A stretch of DNA of 64,000 nucleotides from Sphingomonas sp. CCH10-B3 (GCF_001556185.1 NZ_LSIJ01000030.1:5389-69388), one strand, 5' to 3'. Shown: positions 26,770 to 36,507, counted from the first letter of the stretch. A program made the numbers and translations. Notes: a model not told the origin generated them from the sequence alone.

Positions 26770-28617
26770 ATGCTAAGGCGCACGAAGTTGGCGATTGCCT
26801 TGCTCGCCGGATGGATCGCAGGGCAGTCAGTCGCGCAAAAGCAGGCGCCCGCGCCTGCTCGTCCCGCCACTCTGATCCGCGGTGCCACTGTTTTCGACGG
26901 CACGCGCAGTCTGGGCCGTCACGATGTCCTGATTCGCGGCGACCGCATCGTCGCGATCGATCCGCGCACAAAGCCCGCCCCCGATACCCGCATCATCGAT
27001 GGCACGGGCAAGACGCTGCTACCGGGGCTGATCGATGCGCATGTCCATGCCTTTCAGGCGCTCGACGATCCATTGCTGTTCGGGGTGACGACGCAGCTCG
27101 ACATGTTCATGCCGCCCGAGGCGGTCAAACCGGTGCGGGAGCGGATGGCGCGCCGCGCCAATGATCGTGCGGCGGACCTGTATTCGGCGGGCTATCTGGC
27201 GACCGTGCCAAATGGGCATGGGACAGAATATGGCCTGCCGGTGCCGACGCTGACCACACCGGCAGAGGCTGATGCCTGGGTTGCCAAGCGCGTCGCCGAG
27301 GGGTCAGACTATATCAAGATTGTGATTGAGCCCGGCACCACCGTCGGGCGTCCCTGGCCAACTCTCGATGCGGCGACGGTCAAAGCGCTGGTGGCCGCAG
27401 CGCACAAGCGCGGTAAACTTGCCGTGGTCCATGCGCAAAGCCTTGCCAGCGCAACCGAAGCCGTAGAGGCAGGCGCGGACGGGCTGGCGCATCTGTTCAT
27501 CGATCAGGATGGCGGCGCGGCCTTTGCCGCGCTGGCAAAGAAGCACGGCATTTTTGTTGTGCCGACGTACACCGTTTTTGAGGGTTTTGCCGGGCGACCG
27601 GGCACGGCGACGATGCTCGATCAGCCCGGGCTAGCGGGTCTGCTGCCCAAGGCAACCGTCGAAGGCCTGCGCCGGCGCATGGGGAACGACCGGACCGCGA
27701 AGCTCGACGCCATCTATGCTGCCAATATCACCGCGCTTGCCAAGGCCGGTGTGCCGATCCTCGCGGGCACCGACTCAGGGAACCCTGCAACCTGGTACGG
27801 TATCAGTCTGCACCGCGAGCTTGATCTGCTTGTGAAGGCCGGACTGACGCCGGTGCAGGCGCTGAACGGCGCGACGGCGGCGACAGCCAAGGCTTTTCGC
27901 CTCGCCGATCGCGGGCGGATCGCGCCGGGGCTGAAGGCCGATCTGCTGCTGGTCGACGGTGACCCGACGGTCACGATCACCGATATTCACCGGATCAACG
28001 AGATTTGGAAGGATGGCCGCTCGGCGAACGATCTGCGGGCTACCCGCCGCGCCGAAGTCGCGCAGGCGGCGGCAGCGCCAAAGCCGGGAGCCGCCGCCTT
28101 GCCCGCCGATGGACGGATTGCCAGCTTCACCACAGCTGGCGGCAAGGTCGCGGTTGGCGCGCCCTTCGGCATCGGTTGGAGCCCATCAACCGATTCGATG
28201 GCAGGCGGCAAGTCGACGGTCACACTCGCCCCCGGCGCGACGGCGCCCAATGGCCAACCCGGCTTGCTGATGGCCGGGACGCTCACCAGCGACTTTATCG
28301 CGCCCTGGGCCGGCATCGCCTTTCTGCCGGGTGCGCAGCCGATGGCGCCTGTCAGTTTGGCGCCAGCGCGCGCGATCCGCTTCTGGGCGCGGGGGGAGGG
28401 CAAGAGCTTTGCCATCATGGGCTTTTCGTCGGCGACCGGCCAACGTCCGGCGGTCGCGTCATTCTCGGTCAGCCCGGAGTGGCGTGAAGTGACGGTCCCG
28501 TTTACCGAGCTGAGGCGCTTTGACGCCGCCGAGGCGACACTGCTGTTGATCGTCGCCAACCAGCAGCCGGGGCCGTTCCGGATGGAGGTCGCGGACATCC
28601 GGCTGGTGCGGGAATAG
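26770..28617 (+). CDS. Exported amidohydrolase with C-terminal CIA30-like domain
   Basis: The 615-residue protein has a signal peptide, the N-terminal DAHVH metal site, KI in DYIKIVIEPG (possible carbamylated Lys), later His in VVHAQS and LAHLF, and Asp in AGTDSG. This is an amidohydrolase-superfamily metal site of the imidazolonepropionase-like group. From about residue 450 a separate beta-sandwich domain follows that looks like CIA30/carbohydrate-binding (FWARGEGKSFAIMGF). The ATG at 26770 is preferred to an upstream TTG. The gene is divergent from the aspartoacylase-like gene. Substrate unknown. Confidence 0.85.
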   Translation: MLRRTKLAIALLAGWIAGQSVAQKQAPAPARPATLIRGATVFDGTRSLGRHDVLIRGDRIVAIDPRTKPAPDTRIIDGTGKTLLPGLIDAHVHAFQALDDPLLFGVTTQLDMFMPPEAVKPVRERMARRANDRAADLYSAGYLATVPNGHGTEYGLPVPTLTTPAEADAWVAKRVAEGSDYIKIVIEPGTTVGRPWPTLDAATVKALVAAAHKRGKLAVVHAQSLASATEAVEAGADGLAHLFIDQDGGAAFAALAKKHGIFVVPTYTVFEGFAGRPGTATMLDQPGLAGLLPKATVEGLRRRMGNDRTAKLDAIYAANITALAKAGVPILAGTDSGNPATWYGISLHRELDLLVKAGLTPVQALNGATAATAKAFRLADRGRIAPGLKADLLLVDGDPTVTITDIHRINEIWKDGRSANDLRATRRAEVAQAAAAPKPGAAALPADGRIASFTTAGGKVAVGAPFGIGWSPSTDSMAGGKSTVTLAPGATAPNGQPGLLMAGTLTSDFIAPWAGIAFLPGAQPMAPVSLAPARAIRFWARGEGKSFAIMGFSSATGQRPAVASFSVSPEWREVTVPFTELRRFDAAEATLLLIVANQQPGPFRMEVADIRLVRE

Positions 28618-28704
28618 AGGGCGGCGAGACCGTCCCGAAGCTGGACGGCGCTTAACCACTTTTCGCGGCTACCAAAGCGTAAACGGCGCGTTAACTTCGC
28701 TGCC

Positions 28705-28878
28705 ATGCGCACTGACGTTCTTGTCGCCAATCCTGCCGCCCGCCACCCGATGCGGCGGATGATTCGCCCGCCCGCGCCGGCGGCGGAGGCAAAGCCGAGC
28801 AGCGACGATCAGGACCTGAAGCTGTTTGCGCTCAGCTTCACGGCCTTCTTCATCTGCATCTACAGCCTGATTTTCTAG
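28705..28878 (+). CDS. Small single-pass membrane protein
   Basis: This 57-residue reading frame (ATG 28705 to TAG 28878) has a basic, Pro/Ala-rich N-terminal half and one C-terminal hydrophobic helix (LKLFALSFTAFFICIYSLIF). It occupies most of the gap between the amidohydrolase and the MFS gene. A clear ribosome-binding site is not obvious. The composition looks coding. No family recognised. Confidence 0.55.
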   Translation: MRTDVLVANPAARHPMRRMIRPPAPAAEAKPSSDDQDLKLFALSFTAFFICIYSLIF

Positions 28879-28885
28879 GCCGCGT

Positions 28886-30184
28886 TCAGTCGCAGAGCTG
28901 GTGCAGCCGCCATGCGAGCCAGGCAGCGACCGGCGACATCGCCGCGACCAGCAGGATCGTATTTTCCGGCTGGAGACCCGCAACGCCCAGCCCGATCACC
29001 ACCAGCGTGCCGCAGGTCATCGCACCGGCATTGACGATGTTGTTGGCGGCGACGGTGCGGGCGGTCTCGTCCTTGCCGACGGTTGTCGTCAGGAAGGCAT
29101 AGAGTGGCACCACGAACATGCCGCCAGTGACCGCAATCGCCATCAGCGCCGCGATCACTGCCCAGCCCATCGGCAATGCGAGGAAGGGCATGATCGCATA
29201 GAGCGTGCCCGGCGGGGCGGGCGTCCAGGCACGGCACAGCGCCGAGAAAGCGATCACGCACAGCCCCATCGCGATCACCGACTGCGGCGCATATTTGGCT
29301 GAGGTGTGCCCGCCGAGCAGCGCATTGATTGCCACCGACCCGACCGCAACGCCGATCGAGAACAGCGCGATGACCAGCGTGGTCACGGCTTCGTCGGCGG
29401 TCAGCACATTCTTTACCAGCGCCGGGAAGACGACGATCAGTACGGCGCCCATCGACCAGAAAAAGCTGATCGCGCAGATCGCCATGAACAGCCGTGGGAT
29501 GTGCATCGTCGCACTGACGACGCGCCACGATGCCGTTAGCGGGTTGTAGGCGACCTTGAGAACGGGGCCGAGCCGGGGCGCGGGCGGCACCAACATCGCC
29601 GTCAACCAACCGACCACCGCGATCGCCAATACCGCCACCACCGTGATCTCGGCCGGCAGCTTCGCCAGCACGCCCGCCATCACCGTGCCCGACAGGATCG
29701 CCAGATACGTTGCCGCCTCGACCAGCCCGGTGCCGCCCAGCACTTCGTCGGCGTGAAGATGCTGCGGCAGAATCGCATATTTGATCGGGCCGAAGAATGT
29801 CGAATGGATGCCGAGCCCCAGCACCGCGAGCAGCATCAGCGCAATGCCGGCCGTCGAATAGCCGGCATGCGCGATCAGCAGCCCGGCCGAACCGACGATC
29901 ATGATCAGGATTTCGGCGGTCTTGACGATGCGGATGATCCGCGCCTTGTCATGCGTATCGGCCAATTGCCCCGACAGCGCCGACAGCAGAAAGAAGGGCA
30001 GCACGCCAAACGCGGTCGCCAGCGCGTTGAAATTCTGTTCCATCTTGGCGTCGTTGTAGATCTGATAGGTCGCGAACAGGACCATCGCCGTCTTGAACAG
30101 ATTATCGTTGAACGCGCCGAGGAACTGGGTGACGAACAGCGGTAGGAAGCGGCGCTCTTTGAGTAGCCCGAGCGCATTCAGCAT
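28886..30184 (-). CDS. MFS transporter, LplT (lysophospholipid transporter)-like
   Basis: The 432-residue polytopic protein has about 12 membrane helices and the N-terminal signature FLPLFVTQFLGAFNDNLFK, typical of the LplT-type permeases that flip lysophospholipids inward for re-acylation. FFGPIKYAILPQHL is also conserved. The acyltransferase/ACP-ligase partner (aas) is not adjacent. The gene is divergent from pgsA. Confidence 0.85.
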   Translation of the reverse strand: MLNALGLLKERRFLPLFVTQFLGAFNDNLFKTAMVLFATYQIYNDAKMEQNFNALATAFGVLPFFLLSALSGQLADTHDKARIIRIVKTAEILIMIVGSAGLLIAHAGYSTAGIALMLLAVLGLGIHSTFFGPIKYAILPQHLHADEVLGGTGLVEAATYLAILSGTVMAGVLAKLPAEITVVAVLAIAVVGWLTAMLVPPAPRLGPVLKVAYNPLTASWRVVSATMHIPRLFMAICAISFFWSMGAVLIVVFPALVKNVLTADEAVTTLVIALFSIGVAVGSVAINALLGGHTSAKYAPQSVIAMGLCVIAFSALCRAWTPAPPGTLYAIMPFLALPMGWAVIAALMAIAVTGGMFVVPLYAFLTTTVGKDETARTVAANNIVNAGAMTCGTLVVIGLGVAGLQPENTILLVAAMSPVAAWLAWRLHQLCD

Positions 30185-30317
30185 GACAAGTTTCGGAACC
30201 TTTATGGCGGTTGTGTGAACGCCGCATAGCCGAGGTCGCGCAAATGCGGCAATCGGTTTCGTTGCAGCGGCAATGTCGGCGCTTTCAAGCCGGGACGGTC
30301 GCGGCTAGAGCGGGGCA

Positions 30318-30869
30318 GTGTTGACCCTGCCCAACCTCCTGACACTCAGCCGTATTGCTGCCGTGCCGCTGCTCGCGCTACTGCTGTGGTGGCCGGGCTG
30401 GAGCCTTGGCTATACGGCGGGATTCGCGCTTTATTGCGTGTGCGGCGCGACCGATTATCTCGACGGCTATCTCGCGCGCGCGCAGGGCGCGGTGTCGAAG
30501 CTCGGCATTTTCCTCGACCCGATTGCCGACAAGATCATGGTGGCGGCGGTCATCCTGATTCTGGTCGCAGTGCGCGCGATCGACGGCGTGCACGTGATCG
30601 CCGCGCTGATCATCCTGCTGCGCGAAATTGCGGTATCGGGCCTGCGTGAATTTCTTGCCGGGCTGCAGGTGTCGGTACCGGTGTCGATGCTGGCGAAGTG
30701 GAAGACGACGCTGCAGATCGCGGCGCTCGGCACGCTGATTCTCGCCGGTGCGTTGCCGGGCGTCGCGTGGATCTGCACGGTCGGACTCGCGGCCTTGTGG
30801 CTGGCAGCGGTGCTGACGTTGGTGACGGGCTATGATTATCTGCGCGTCGGCTTGCGGCACATGGACTGA
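30318..30869 (+). CDS. pgsA: CDP-diacylglycerol-glycerol-3-phosphate 3-phosphatidyltransferase
   Basis: The 183-residue membrane enzyme makes phosphatidylglycerol phosphate. The CDP-alcohol phosphotransferase motif is complete (DYLDGYLAR then G, FLDPIAD), with about six hydrophobic helices. The start is GTG at 30318 or TTG at 30321; the protein begins LTLPNLLTLSR. It is five bases upstream of moaD. Confidence 0.95.
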   Translation: MLTLPNLLTLSRIAAVPLLALLLWWPGWSLGYTAGFALYCVCGATDYLDGYLARAQGAVSKLGIFLDPIADKIMVAAVILILVAVRAIDGVHVIAALIILLREIAVSGLREFLAGLQVSVPVSMLAKWKTTLQIAALGTLILAGALPGVAWICTVGLAALWLAAVLTLVTGYDYLRVGLRHMD

Positions 30870-30874
30870 CCGAC

Positions 30875-31132
30875 ATGATGATCGAGATGCTCTATTTCGC
30901 GTGGGTGCGCGAAGCGATCGGAACGGGTGCCGAGCGGGTAACGCCCCCCGCTGGAGTGGCGACCGTCGCCGCGCTGATCGATTGGCTGAGCGCGACGAGC
31001 GAAGGCCATGCGCGCGCCTTTGCTGACCGCGGTCGGCTCCGCGCCGCGATCGACCAGCAGTTCGTGCCGCTCGACACCGCCATCGTCGGCGCGCGCGAAG
31101 TGGCGATCTTTCCCCCGGTGACGGGCGGATGA
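30875..31132 (+). CDS. moaD: Molybdopterin synthase sulfur carrier subunit
   Basis: The 85-residue ubiquitin-like protein ends in Gly-Gly, the site adenylated and thiolated by MoeB. The length fits MoaD. It overlaps moaE by four bases (ATGA) and follows pgsA, so it is translated in the same operon. Confidence 0.93.
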   Translation: MMIEMLYFAWVREAIGTGAERVTPPAGVATVAALIDWLSATSEGHARAFADRGRLRAAIDQQFVPLDTAIVGAREVAIFPPVTGG

Positions 31133-31596
31133 TCCGCGTCGTCGTTACTGACGCGCCGCTCGACGCGGCGGCAGAGCTTGCAGCGCTCGAAGTGGCGGGC
31201 GCGGGCGGCGTCGCGAGCTTCACCGGGCTGGTTCGCGCCGACGATGGCGTGACCGCGCTCGAGCTGGAGCATTATCCCGGCGCGACCGAAGCGGCGCTGA
31301 GCGCGCTCGCCGAGCAGGCGCGCGACCGCTGGGCGTTGTTGGCGACAGTGGTCGTGCACCGCGTCGGGCGGATGGTGCCTAGCGACCGAGTGGTGTTTGT
31401 CGGCACGGCCGCTGCGCACCGCCAAGCGGCGCTGGAGGCCTGCGCTTTCCTGATCGACCGGCTGAAAACCGAAGCGCCGTTCTGGAAACGGGAAGTGTTG
31501 CCCGATGGCGCGCGCTGGGTCGAAGCTCGCGCCACCGACGATGACGCCGCCGCGCGTTGGGCCGATCCGATAGCGGACCGGCCCGCTTCCGCTTAG
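31129..31596 (+). CDS. moaE: Molybdopterin synthase catalytic subunit
   Basis: The 155-residue protein has the catalytic motif RLKTEAPFWKREV (active Lys and Trp-Lys) and AHRQAALEACAFLIDRLK. With MoaD it converts cPMP to molybdopterin. The gene ends four bases inside the convergent fasciclin gene. Confidence 0.94.
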   Translation: MIRVVVTDAPLDAAAELAALEVAGAGGVASFTGLVRADDGVTALELEHYPGATEAALSALAEQARDRWALLATVVVHRVGRMVPSDRVVFVGTAAAHRQAALEACAFLIDRLKTEAPFWKREVLPDGARWVEARATDDDAAARWADPIADRPASA

Positions 31597-32177
31597 TCCA
31601 GCTTCGGGATCAGCACGCCGTTGATGACGTGAACGACGCCGTTCGACTGGCGCACGTCGGCGATCTCGACATAGGCGGGGTTGCCGTTCGAATCGGTGAG
31701 CTTGACCGCGCCGCCGTCGAGCTCGACCGTCAGCGGCTGGCCTGCGACCGTGGTCAGCACGGTCTTGCCGCCGCCCGCCTTGATCATGTCGAGCAGTTGC
31801 AGCCCGCTGATCGACCCCGGCACGGCGTGATAGGTCAGGATCTTGGTCAGCGTCGGCTTCGATTCAGGCTTCAACAGCGCATCGACCGTGCCCGGGGCGA
31901 GGCGGCCAAAAGCGTCATTGGTCGGCGCGAACACCGTGAACGGGCCGGGGCCAGCCAGCGTTTCGGCCAGCCCGGCCGCCTTCACCGCGGCGACCAGCGT
32001 GGTCAGGTTGGGCGCTGCCGAGGCGTTGTCGACGATCGTCTTGGTGTCGAACATGTCGGCGCCGCCGACCTTGGGATTGGGCGCTGCGGCGGGCGCGGTC
32101 GTGGGAGCAGGCGCCGGGTTCGGCTGAGCCTGCAGGGCGATCGGCGCGGCAGCGAGCGACAGAATCGAAAAAAGCAT
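31593..32177 (-). CDS. Secreted fasciclin (FAS1) domain protein
   Basis: The 194-residue protein has a signal peptide, a Pro/Ala-rich linker (about residues 20-36), and one FAS1 domain with the conserved TIVDNASAAPNLTTLVAAVKAAGL, GPFTVFAPTNDAFG and YVEIADVRQSNGVVHVINGVLIP. Such proteins are adhesive or surface proteins. It is convergent with moaE (4-base overlap). Confidence 0.92.
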   Translation of the reverse strand: MLFSILSLAAAPIALQAQPNPAPAPTTAPAAAPNPKVGGADMFDTKTIVDNASAAPNLTTLVAAVKAAGLAETLAGPGPFTVFAPTNDAFGRLAPGTVDALLKPESKPTLTKILTYHAVPGSISGLQLLDMIKAGGGKTVLTTVAGQPLTVELDGGAVKLTDSNGNPAYVEIADVRQSNGVVHVINGVLIPKLD

Positions 32178-32299
32178 TGCTTACTCCGTAAGGGGTTCAG
32201 CTCGCGACCGGACAGCGAGCTCCTGTCAGATACGAGTTCAAGACAGTTTGGTTGCAATTTTGCGGCAACGCAAGATCATCGCTGCAGCGCGGCACGCCC

Positions 32300-33199
32300 T
32301 TAGCGTGCGGCGGCGAGCACGTCGGCCAGCAGGTGAAAGTCACGCTCACGCGGGGAGGCCCGCCGCCAGATCAGCGCGATGTCACGGATCGGCTGGCCGG
32401 CATCGAGCGGCCGCGCGGCGACGCGGGTGTGCGCCAATATGCCGGCGTCGATCGCCATTTCCGGCAGGATCGTCACGCCCAGCCCGTTGTCGACCATCTG
32501 CACGATCGTGTGCAGCGATGTGCCGAGCATCGTCGCTTCCGCCCGCAATTCGGGCCGGTTGCATGCCGACAGCGCATGGTCCTTCAGGCAGTGCCCGTCT
32601 TCGAGCAGCAGCAGCCGCGTCTCGTCGATGTCGGCAGCGGCGATGCTGGCCGGGCACGGGACATATTCATTCTCGGGGAAAGCAACGAACAGCCGGTCGG
32701 CGAACAGCGGCGCCGATGCGACATCACCGCAGGCAAAGGGCAGCGCGAGCAGCACGCAATCGGTGCGGCCATTGTGGAGCCCTTCGCACGCCGCGCCGCT
32801 CGGCTCTTCGCGCAGATAGAGTTTCAGCTCGGGATAATCGGCGCGCAGCCGGGGCAGGATGCGCGGCAGCATGAACGGCGCGATCGTGGGGATGACGCTC
32901 ATCCGCATTTCGCCCGACAACGGACGCCCTGCGGCGCGCGCCAGATCGCCCAGTTCCTCGGCCTCGCGCAGCACCCGCCGCGCCTTGTCGGCTATCCGCT
33001 CGCCGACAGGGGTGAAGCGCACCACCCGGCGAGTGCGCTCGACCAGGGTCACGCCGATCAACGTCTCGAGCTCGCGCAGGCCCGCCGACAATGTCGATTG
33101 CGTGACGAAACAGCTCTCTGCCGCATGACCGAAATGGCCATGATCGCGCAGTGCGACCAGATATTGCAGCTGTTTCAACGTCGGCAGATAGGTCGTCAT
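32300..33199 (-). CDS. oxyR: LysR-type peroxide regulator OxyR
   Basis: The 299-residue protein has an N-terminal winged helix (TLKQLQYLVALRDHGHFGHAA) and a redox pair C204 and C213 in DGHCLKDHAL-SAC, nine residues apart as in OxyR Cys199/Cys208. Oxidation should turn on peroxide defence. It is divergent from ahpC-ahpD, its likely target. ATG 33199 is used. An inverted repeat lies directly before it. Confidence 0.93.
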   Translation of the reverse strand: MTTYLPTLKQLQYLVALRDHGHFGHAAESCFVTQSTLSAGLRELETLIGVTLVERTRRVVRFTPVGERIADKARRVLREAEELGDLARAAGRPLSGEMRMSVIPTIAPFMLPRILPRLRADYPELKLYLREEPSGAACEGLHNGRTDCVLLALPFACGDVASAPLFADRLFVAFPENEYVPCPASIAAADIDETRLLLLEDGHCLKDHALSACNRPELRAEATMLGTSLHTIVQMVDNGLGVTILPEMAIDAGILAHTRVAARPLDAGQPIRDIALIWRRASPRERDFHLLADVLAAAR

Positions 33200-33200
33200 G

Positions 33201-33223
33201 ATTGATCGCTCCAATCGATCAAT
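33201..33223. promoter_or_regulatory. Candidate OxyR binding site in the oxyR-ahpC intergenic region
   Basis: A perfect 8-bp inverted repeat, ATTGATCG-N7-CGATCAAT, starts one base upstream of the oxyR ATG. It contains the LysR-type T-N11-A core (ATC-N9-GAT). It faces ahpC and could serve both divergent genes by autorepression and activation. Confidence 0.6.
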
Positions 33224-33373
33224 GCGGCCGAAATAACGTACTTGTCAACTAAGTGATGGCTTCTTATGTGCAGTGCAGCATGGAACGGCAAGGGCTGGCA
33301 TGTGTTGCACTGGTGGCGGTTTGAGGACGCCCCATACCCCGAAATTCAAACCTTTTAGTGGAGGCTTTCCAAC

Positions 33374-33919
<546 letters not shown>

Positions 33920-33936
33920 CCAGCGTCGAAATGTCG

Positions 33937-33972
33937 GGGGCGCGGGCCAGGTGGTCCGCGCCCCTTTCGTTG
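33937..33972 (+). terminator. Hairpin between ahpC and ahpD
   Basis: A 9-bp stem (GGGGCGCGG at 33937-33945 with CCGCGCCCC at 33956-33964) and 10-nt loop are followed by TTTCGTTGTT. It is a probable partial terminator that would lower ahpD relative to ahpC. Confidence 0.7.
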
Positions 33973-34019
33973 TTCGCATCAATCCGCAGGCGTCCGGCCC
34001 GCGGATATAGAGAGGTATT

Positions 34020-34541
34020 ATGTCGCTCAAGGATTTCGCCGGGCTGCTGCCCGATTTCGCCAAGGACATCCGGCTCAACGTCGGCTCGCTGCTCAACGAG
34101 ACGCAGCTGGGCGACCAGCGCAAATATGGCCTGCTGCTCGCCTGCGCGCACGGCACCGGCCACAAGCCGCTGGTCGAGGCAACCGAAGCCGAATGCGAAG
34201 GCAAGCTGAGCCCCGAGGCCGCCAATGCCGCGCGTGCCGCTGCTGCCGTCATGGCGATGAACAACGTCTATTACCGCTTCACGCATCTGGCCGGAAACGA
34301 CGAATATCAGCGCATGCCTGCCAAGCTGCGGATGAACGTCATCGGCGCACCGGGCATCGACAAGGTCGATTTCGAGCTCTTCAGCCTCGCGGTATCGGCG
34401 ATGAACGGCTGCGGCATGTGCATCGACAGTCATGAGCAGGTGCTGAAGAAGGCCGGGGTGACGGCGGAGTCGATCCAGAATGCCGTCCGCATTGCGGCCG
34501 TCATGAAGGCGGTCGCGACCGTCCACGCCGCGCTCAACTGA
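34020..34541 (+). CDS. ahpD: Alkylhydroperoxidase AhpD
   Basis: The 173-residue all-helical protein has the disulfide reductase motif NGCGMCIDSHE with C131, C134 and H138. It passes electrons to AhpC. The pairing with an AhpC carrying the CPC C terminus and with oxyR makes the assignment clear. It overlaps the convergent TSUP gene by 8 bases. Confidence 0.93.
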   Translation: MSLKDFAGLLPDFAKDIRLNVGSLLNETQLGDQRKYGLLLACAHGTGHKPLVEATEAECEGKLSPEAANAARAAAAVMAMNNVYYRFTHLAGNDEYQRMPAKLRMNVIGAPGIDKVDFELFSLAVSAMNGCGMCIDSHEQVLKKAGVTAESIQNAVRIAAVMKAVATVHAALN

Positions 34542-35289
34542 TCGCGCGCACCACCGTATAGGCGCTGGTGATCGTCAGCAGCGCGCCCACCAGCGCCATC
34601 AGCGGGCGGGCGGGCACTCGCTTGGCGATCACCGCGCCGAACGGTGCCGCCGCGATCCCGCCGATCAGGATGCCGATCGTCGCGACGGTGAAGGCCGCAA
34701 AGCCCATCGTCGCGATGAACGTCGCCGAAATCGTTGCGGTCAGGAAGAATTCGGACGTGTTGACCGTGCCGATCGTGCTGCGCGGGCTGGCGCCTTGCAC
34801 CAGCAGGTTCGACGTGACCACCGGCCCCCAGCCACCGCCGCCGATCGCGTCGAGGAAGCCGCCGATGAAGCCCAACGGCCCGACGATCCGGGGTTCGCGC
34901 ACCTTCGGCGCGCCGCGCCATGCGCGGTACAGCAAGTAAAGGCCGACCAGCGCGAGATAGGTCATCACGAACGGCTTGGCGATGGCGGCATCAAGCCCGG
35001 CCAGCACATAGGCGCCGAGCACGCCCCCGATCAGGCCGGGGATCATCAGCCGCCGGAACAGCCGCCAGTCGACATTGCGGTGAAGGACGTGGCTGGTGCC
35101 CGATGCTGCCGTCGTGAAGGTTTCCACCGCGTGGACACTCGCCGACGCGACGGCCGGCGACACGCCCATGAAGCTGACGAGAATCGTCGAATTGACGATG
35201 CCGAACGCCATGCCGAGCGCGCCGTCGATCGCCTGCGCCAGAAAACCGACGGCAATAAATGGCAACAGAGTCGCCCAATCCCAAGACAA
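34534..35289 (-). CDS. TSUP/TauE-SafE family membrane transporter
   Basis: The 251-residue protein has about eight membrane helices with two repeats of the TauE motif. The first includes GFLAQAIDGALGMAFG and the second includes GFIGGFLDAIGGGGWGPV. These are typical of proton-linked sulfonate/sulfite exporters. It stands opposite cysE, suggesting a sulfur role, but the substrate is open. Confidence 0.88.
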   Translation of the reverse strand: MSWDWATLLPFIAVGFLAQAIDGALGMAFGIVNSTILVSFMGVSPAVASASVHAVETFTTAASGTSHVLHRNVDWRLFRRLMIPGLIGGVLGAYVLAGLDAAIAKPFVMTYLALVGLYLLYRAWRGAPKVREPRIVGPLGFIGGFLDAIGGGGWGPVVTSNLLVQGASPRSTIGTVNTSEFFLTATISATFIATMGFAAFTVATIGILIGGIAAAPFGAVIAKRVPARPLMALVGALLTITSAYTVVRAIS

Positions 35290-35464
35290 ATCGCCGATCC
35301 TCGCTGACCCCGCCGAACTTGTAGCAGAACGCGGCGCGGCGCAATTATCTCCGACATCGACGCTAGGATTTGGCGCGCATTGATATGCGCTTGCGCGGGG
35401 TCATGGATTTCGTTGCGGACAATCCCTAAATAGCGGCCTGCAAAGACCGAAGTGGACCGCGCCC

Positions 35465-36160
35465 ATGTTCCAGCGCCTGACGACCTATCTCGATTCAATC
35501 AAGGCGCGCGATCCGGCGCCGCGCTCGCGGATGGAGATCCTGCTTTATCCCGGTGTGCTCGCGCTCGGCCTGCACCGCTTGGCGCACCGCCTGTACCGGG
35601 CTGAGCTCTATTTCCTCGCGCGCTTCGTCAATCACCTGTCGCGCTGCCTGACCTCGATCGACATCCACCCGGGCGCGAAGATCGGGCGCAATTTCTTTAT
35701 CGATCACGGCTTTACCGTGATCGGCGAGACGGCGGAGATCGGCGATAACGTGACGATCTATCAGTGCGTGACGCTCGGCGGGACCAGCCCTGACAACGGC
35801 GTCGCGGGCAAGCGCCATCCGACGCTCGCCGACAATGTCATCATCGGTTCGGGCGCGCAGGTGCTGGGGCCGATCACCGTTGGCGTGGGCGCGCGCGTCG
35901 GCGCCAATGCGGTCGTGACCAAGGATGTCGTGCCCGGCGCAGTGATGGTTGGCATTCCGGCTCGCCCGACGATGATCGAGGGCAGCCGCGGCGAAAAAAG
36001 CTTCGTCCCCTATGGCACGCCGTGCCGCGACATGTTCGATCCCGAAACGCAGAAGATCGAGCTGCTGCGCTGCGAGCTTGAGCAGCTGCGCCGCGAACTC
36101 GCCGAATTGCGGGGCGACCGCCACGGCCAGCCGCCAGAGGAACACCGCGACTGCGCCTGA
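35465..36160 (+). CDS. cysE: Serine O-acetyltransferase
   Basis: The 231-residue protein is a left-handed beta-helix acetyltransferase of the short EpsC type. It has IDIHPGAKIGRNFFIDHG with the catalytic His, VTLGGTSP..GKRHPTL, and hexapeptide repeats through IGVGARVGANAVVTKDVVPG. It makes O-acetylserine for cysteine synthesis. Its TGA overlaps the ATG of the DUF2794 gene. Confidence 0.93.
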   Translation: MFQRLTTYLDSIKARDPAPRSRMEILLYPGVLALGLHRLAHRLYRAELYFLARFVNHLSRCLTSIDIHPGAKIGRNFFIDHGFTVIGETAEIGDNVTIYQCVTLGGTSPDNGVAGKRHPTLADNVIIGSGAQVLGPITVGVGARVGANAVVTKDVVPGAVMVGIPARPTMIEGSRGEKSFVPYGTPCRDMFDPETQKIELLRCELEQLRRELAELRGDRHGQPPEEHRDCA

Positions 36161-36507
36161 TGGGGACGATCACGCCCTTTCCCGTGCTGCCCGGTCGTGC
36201 CCCGATCCAGATCGGCTTCGACCGGGCCGAACTGACGCGCATCCTCGACCTTTATGGCCGGATGGTCGCGGCGGGGCACTGGCGCGACTATGCAATCGAT
36301 CTCGGCCGCGACGCCGCGATCTTCGCCGCCTTCCGCCGCGCCACCGAACGCCCCGAGTTCCGGATCGAGAAGCGCCCGGCCTTGCGCGGCAAGCAGGGGA
36401 TGTGGGCGCTGATCGGCGAGCAAGGCGCGGTGCTCAAGCGAGGGCATGAACTCGCGCCGGTGCTCGCCCCGGTCGAGCGGCGGCTGCTCAAGCTGGTGGC
36501 GGAGTAG
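36160..36507 (+). CDS. DUF2794 domain-containing protein
   Basis: The 115-residue protein fits DUF2794 (FDRAELTRILDLYGRMVAAGHWRDYAIDL, AIFAAFRRATERPEFRIEKRPALRGKQGMW). It is found in alphaproteobacteria, often beside cysE, with function unknown. The ATG at 36160 shares its A with the cysE stop, so translation is coupled. Confidence 0.9.
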   Translation: MGTITPFPVLPGRAPIQIGFDRAELTRILDLYGRMVAAGHWRDYAIDLGRDAAIFAAFRRATERPEFRIEKRPALRGKQGMWALIGEQGAVLKRGHELAPVLAPVERRLLKLVAE

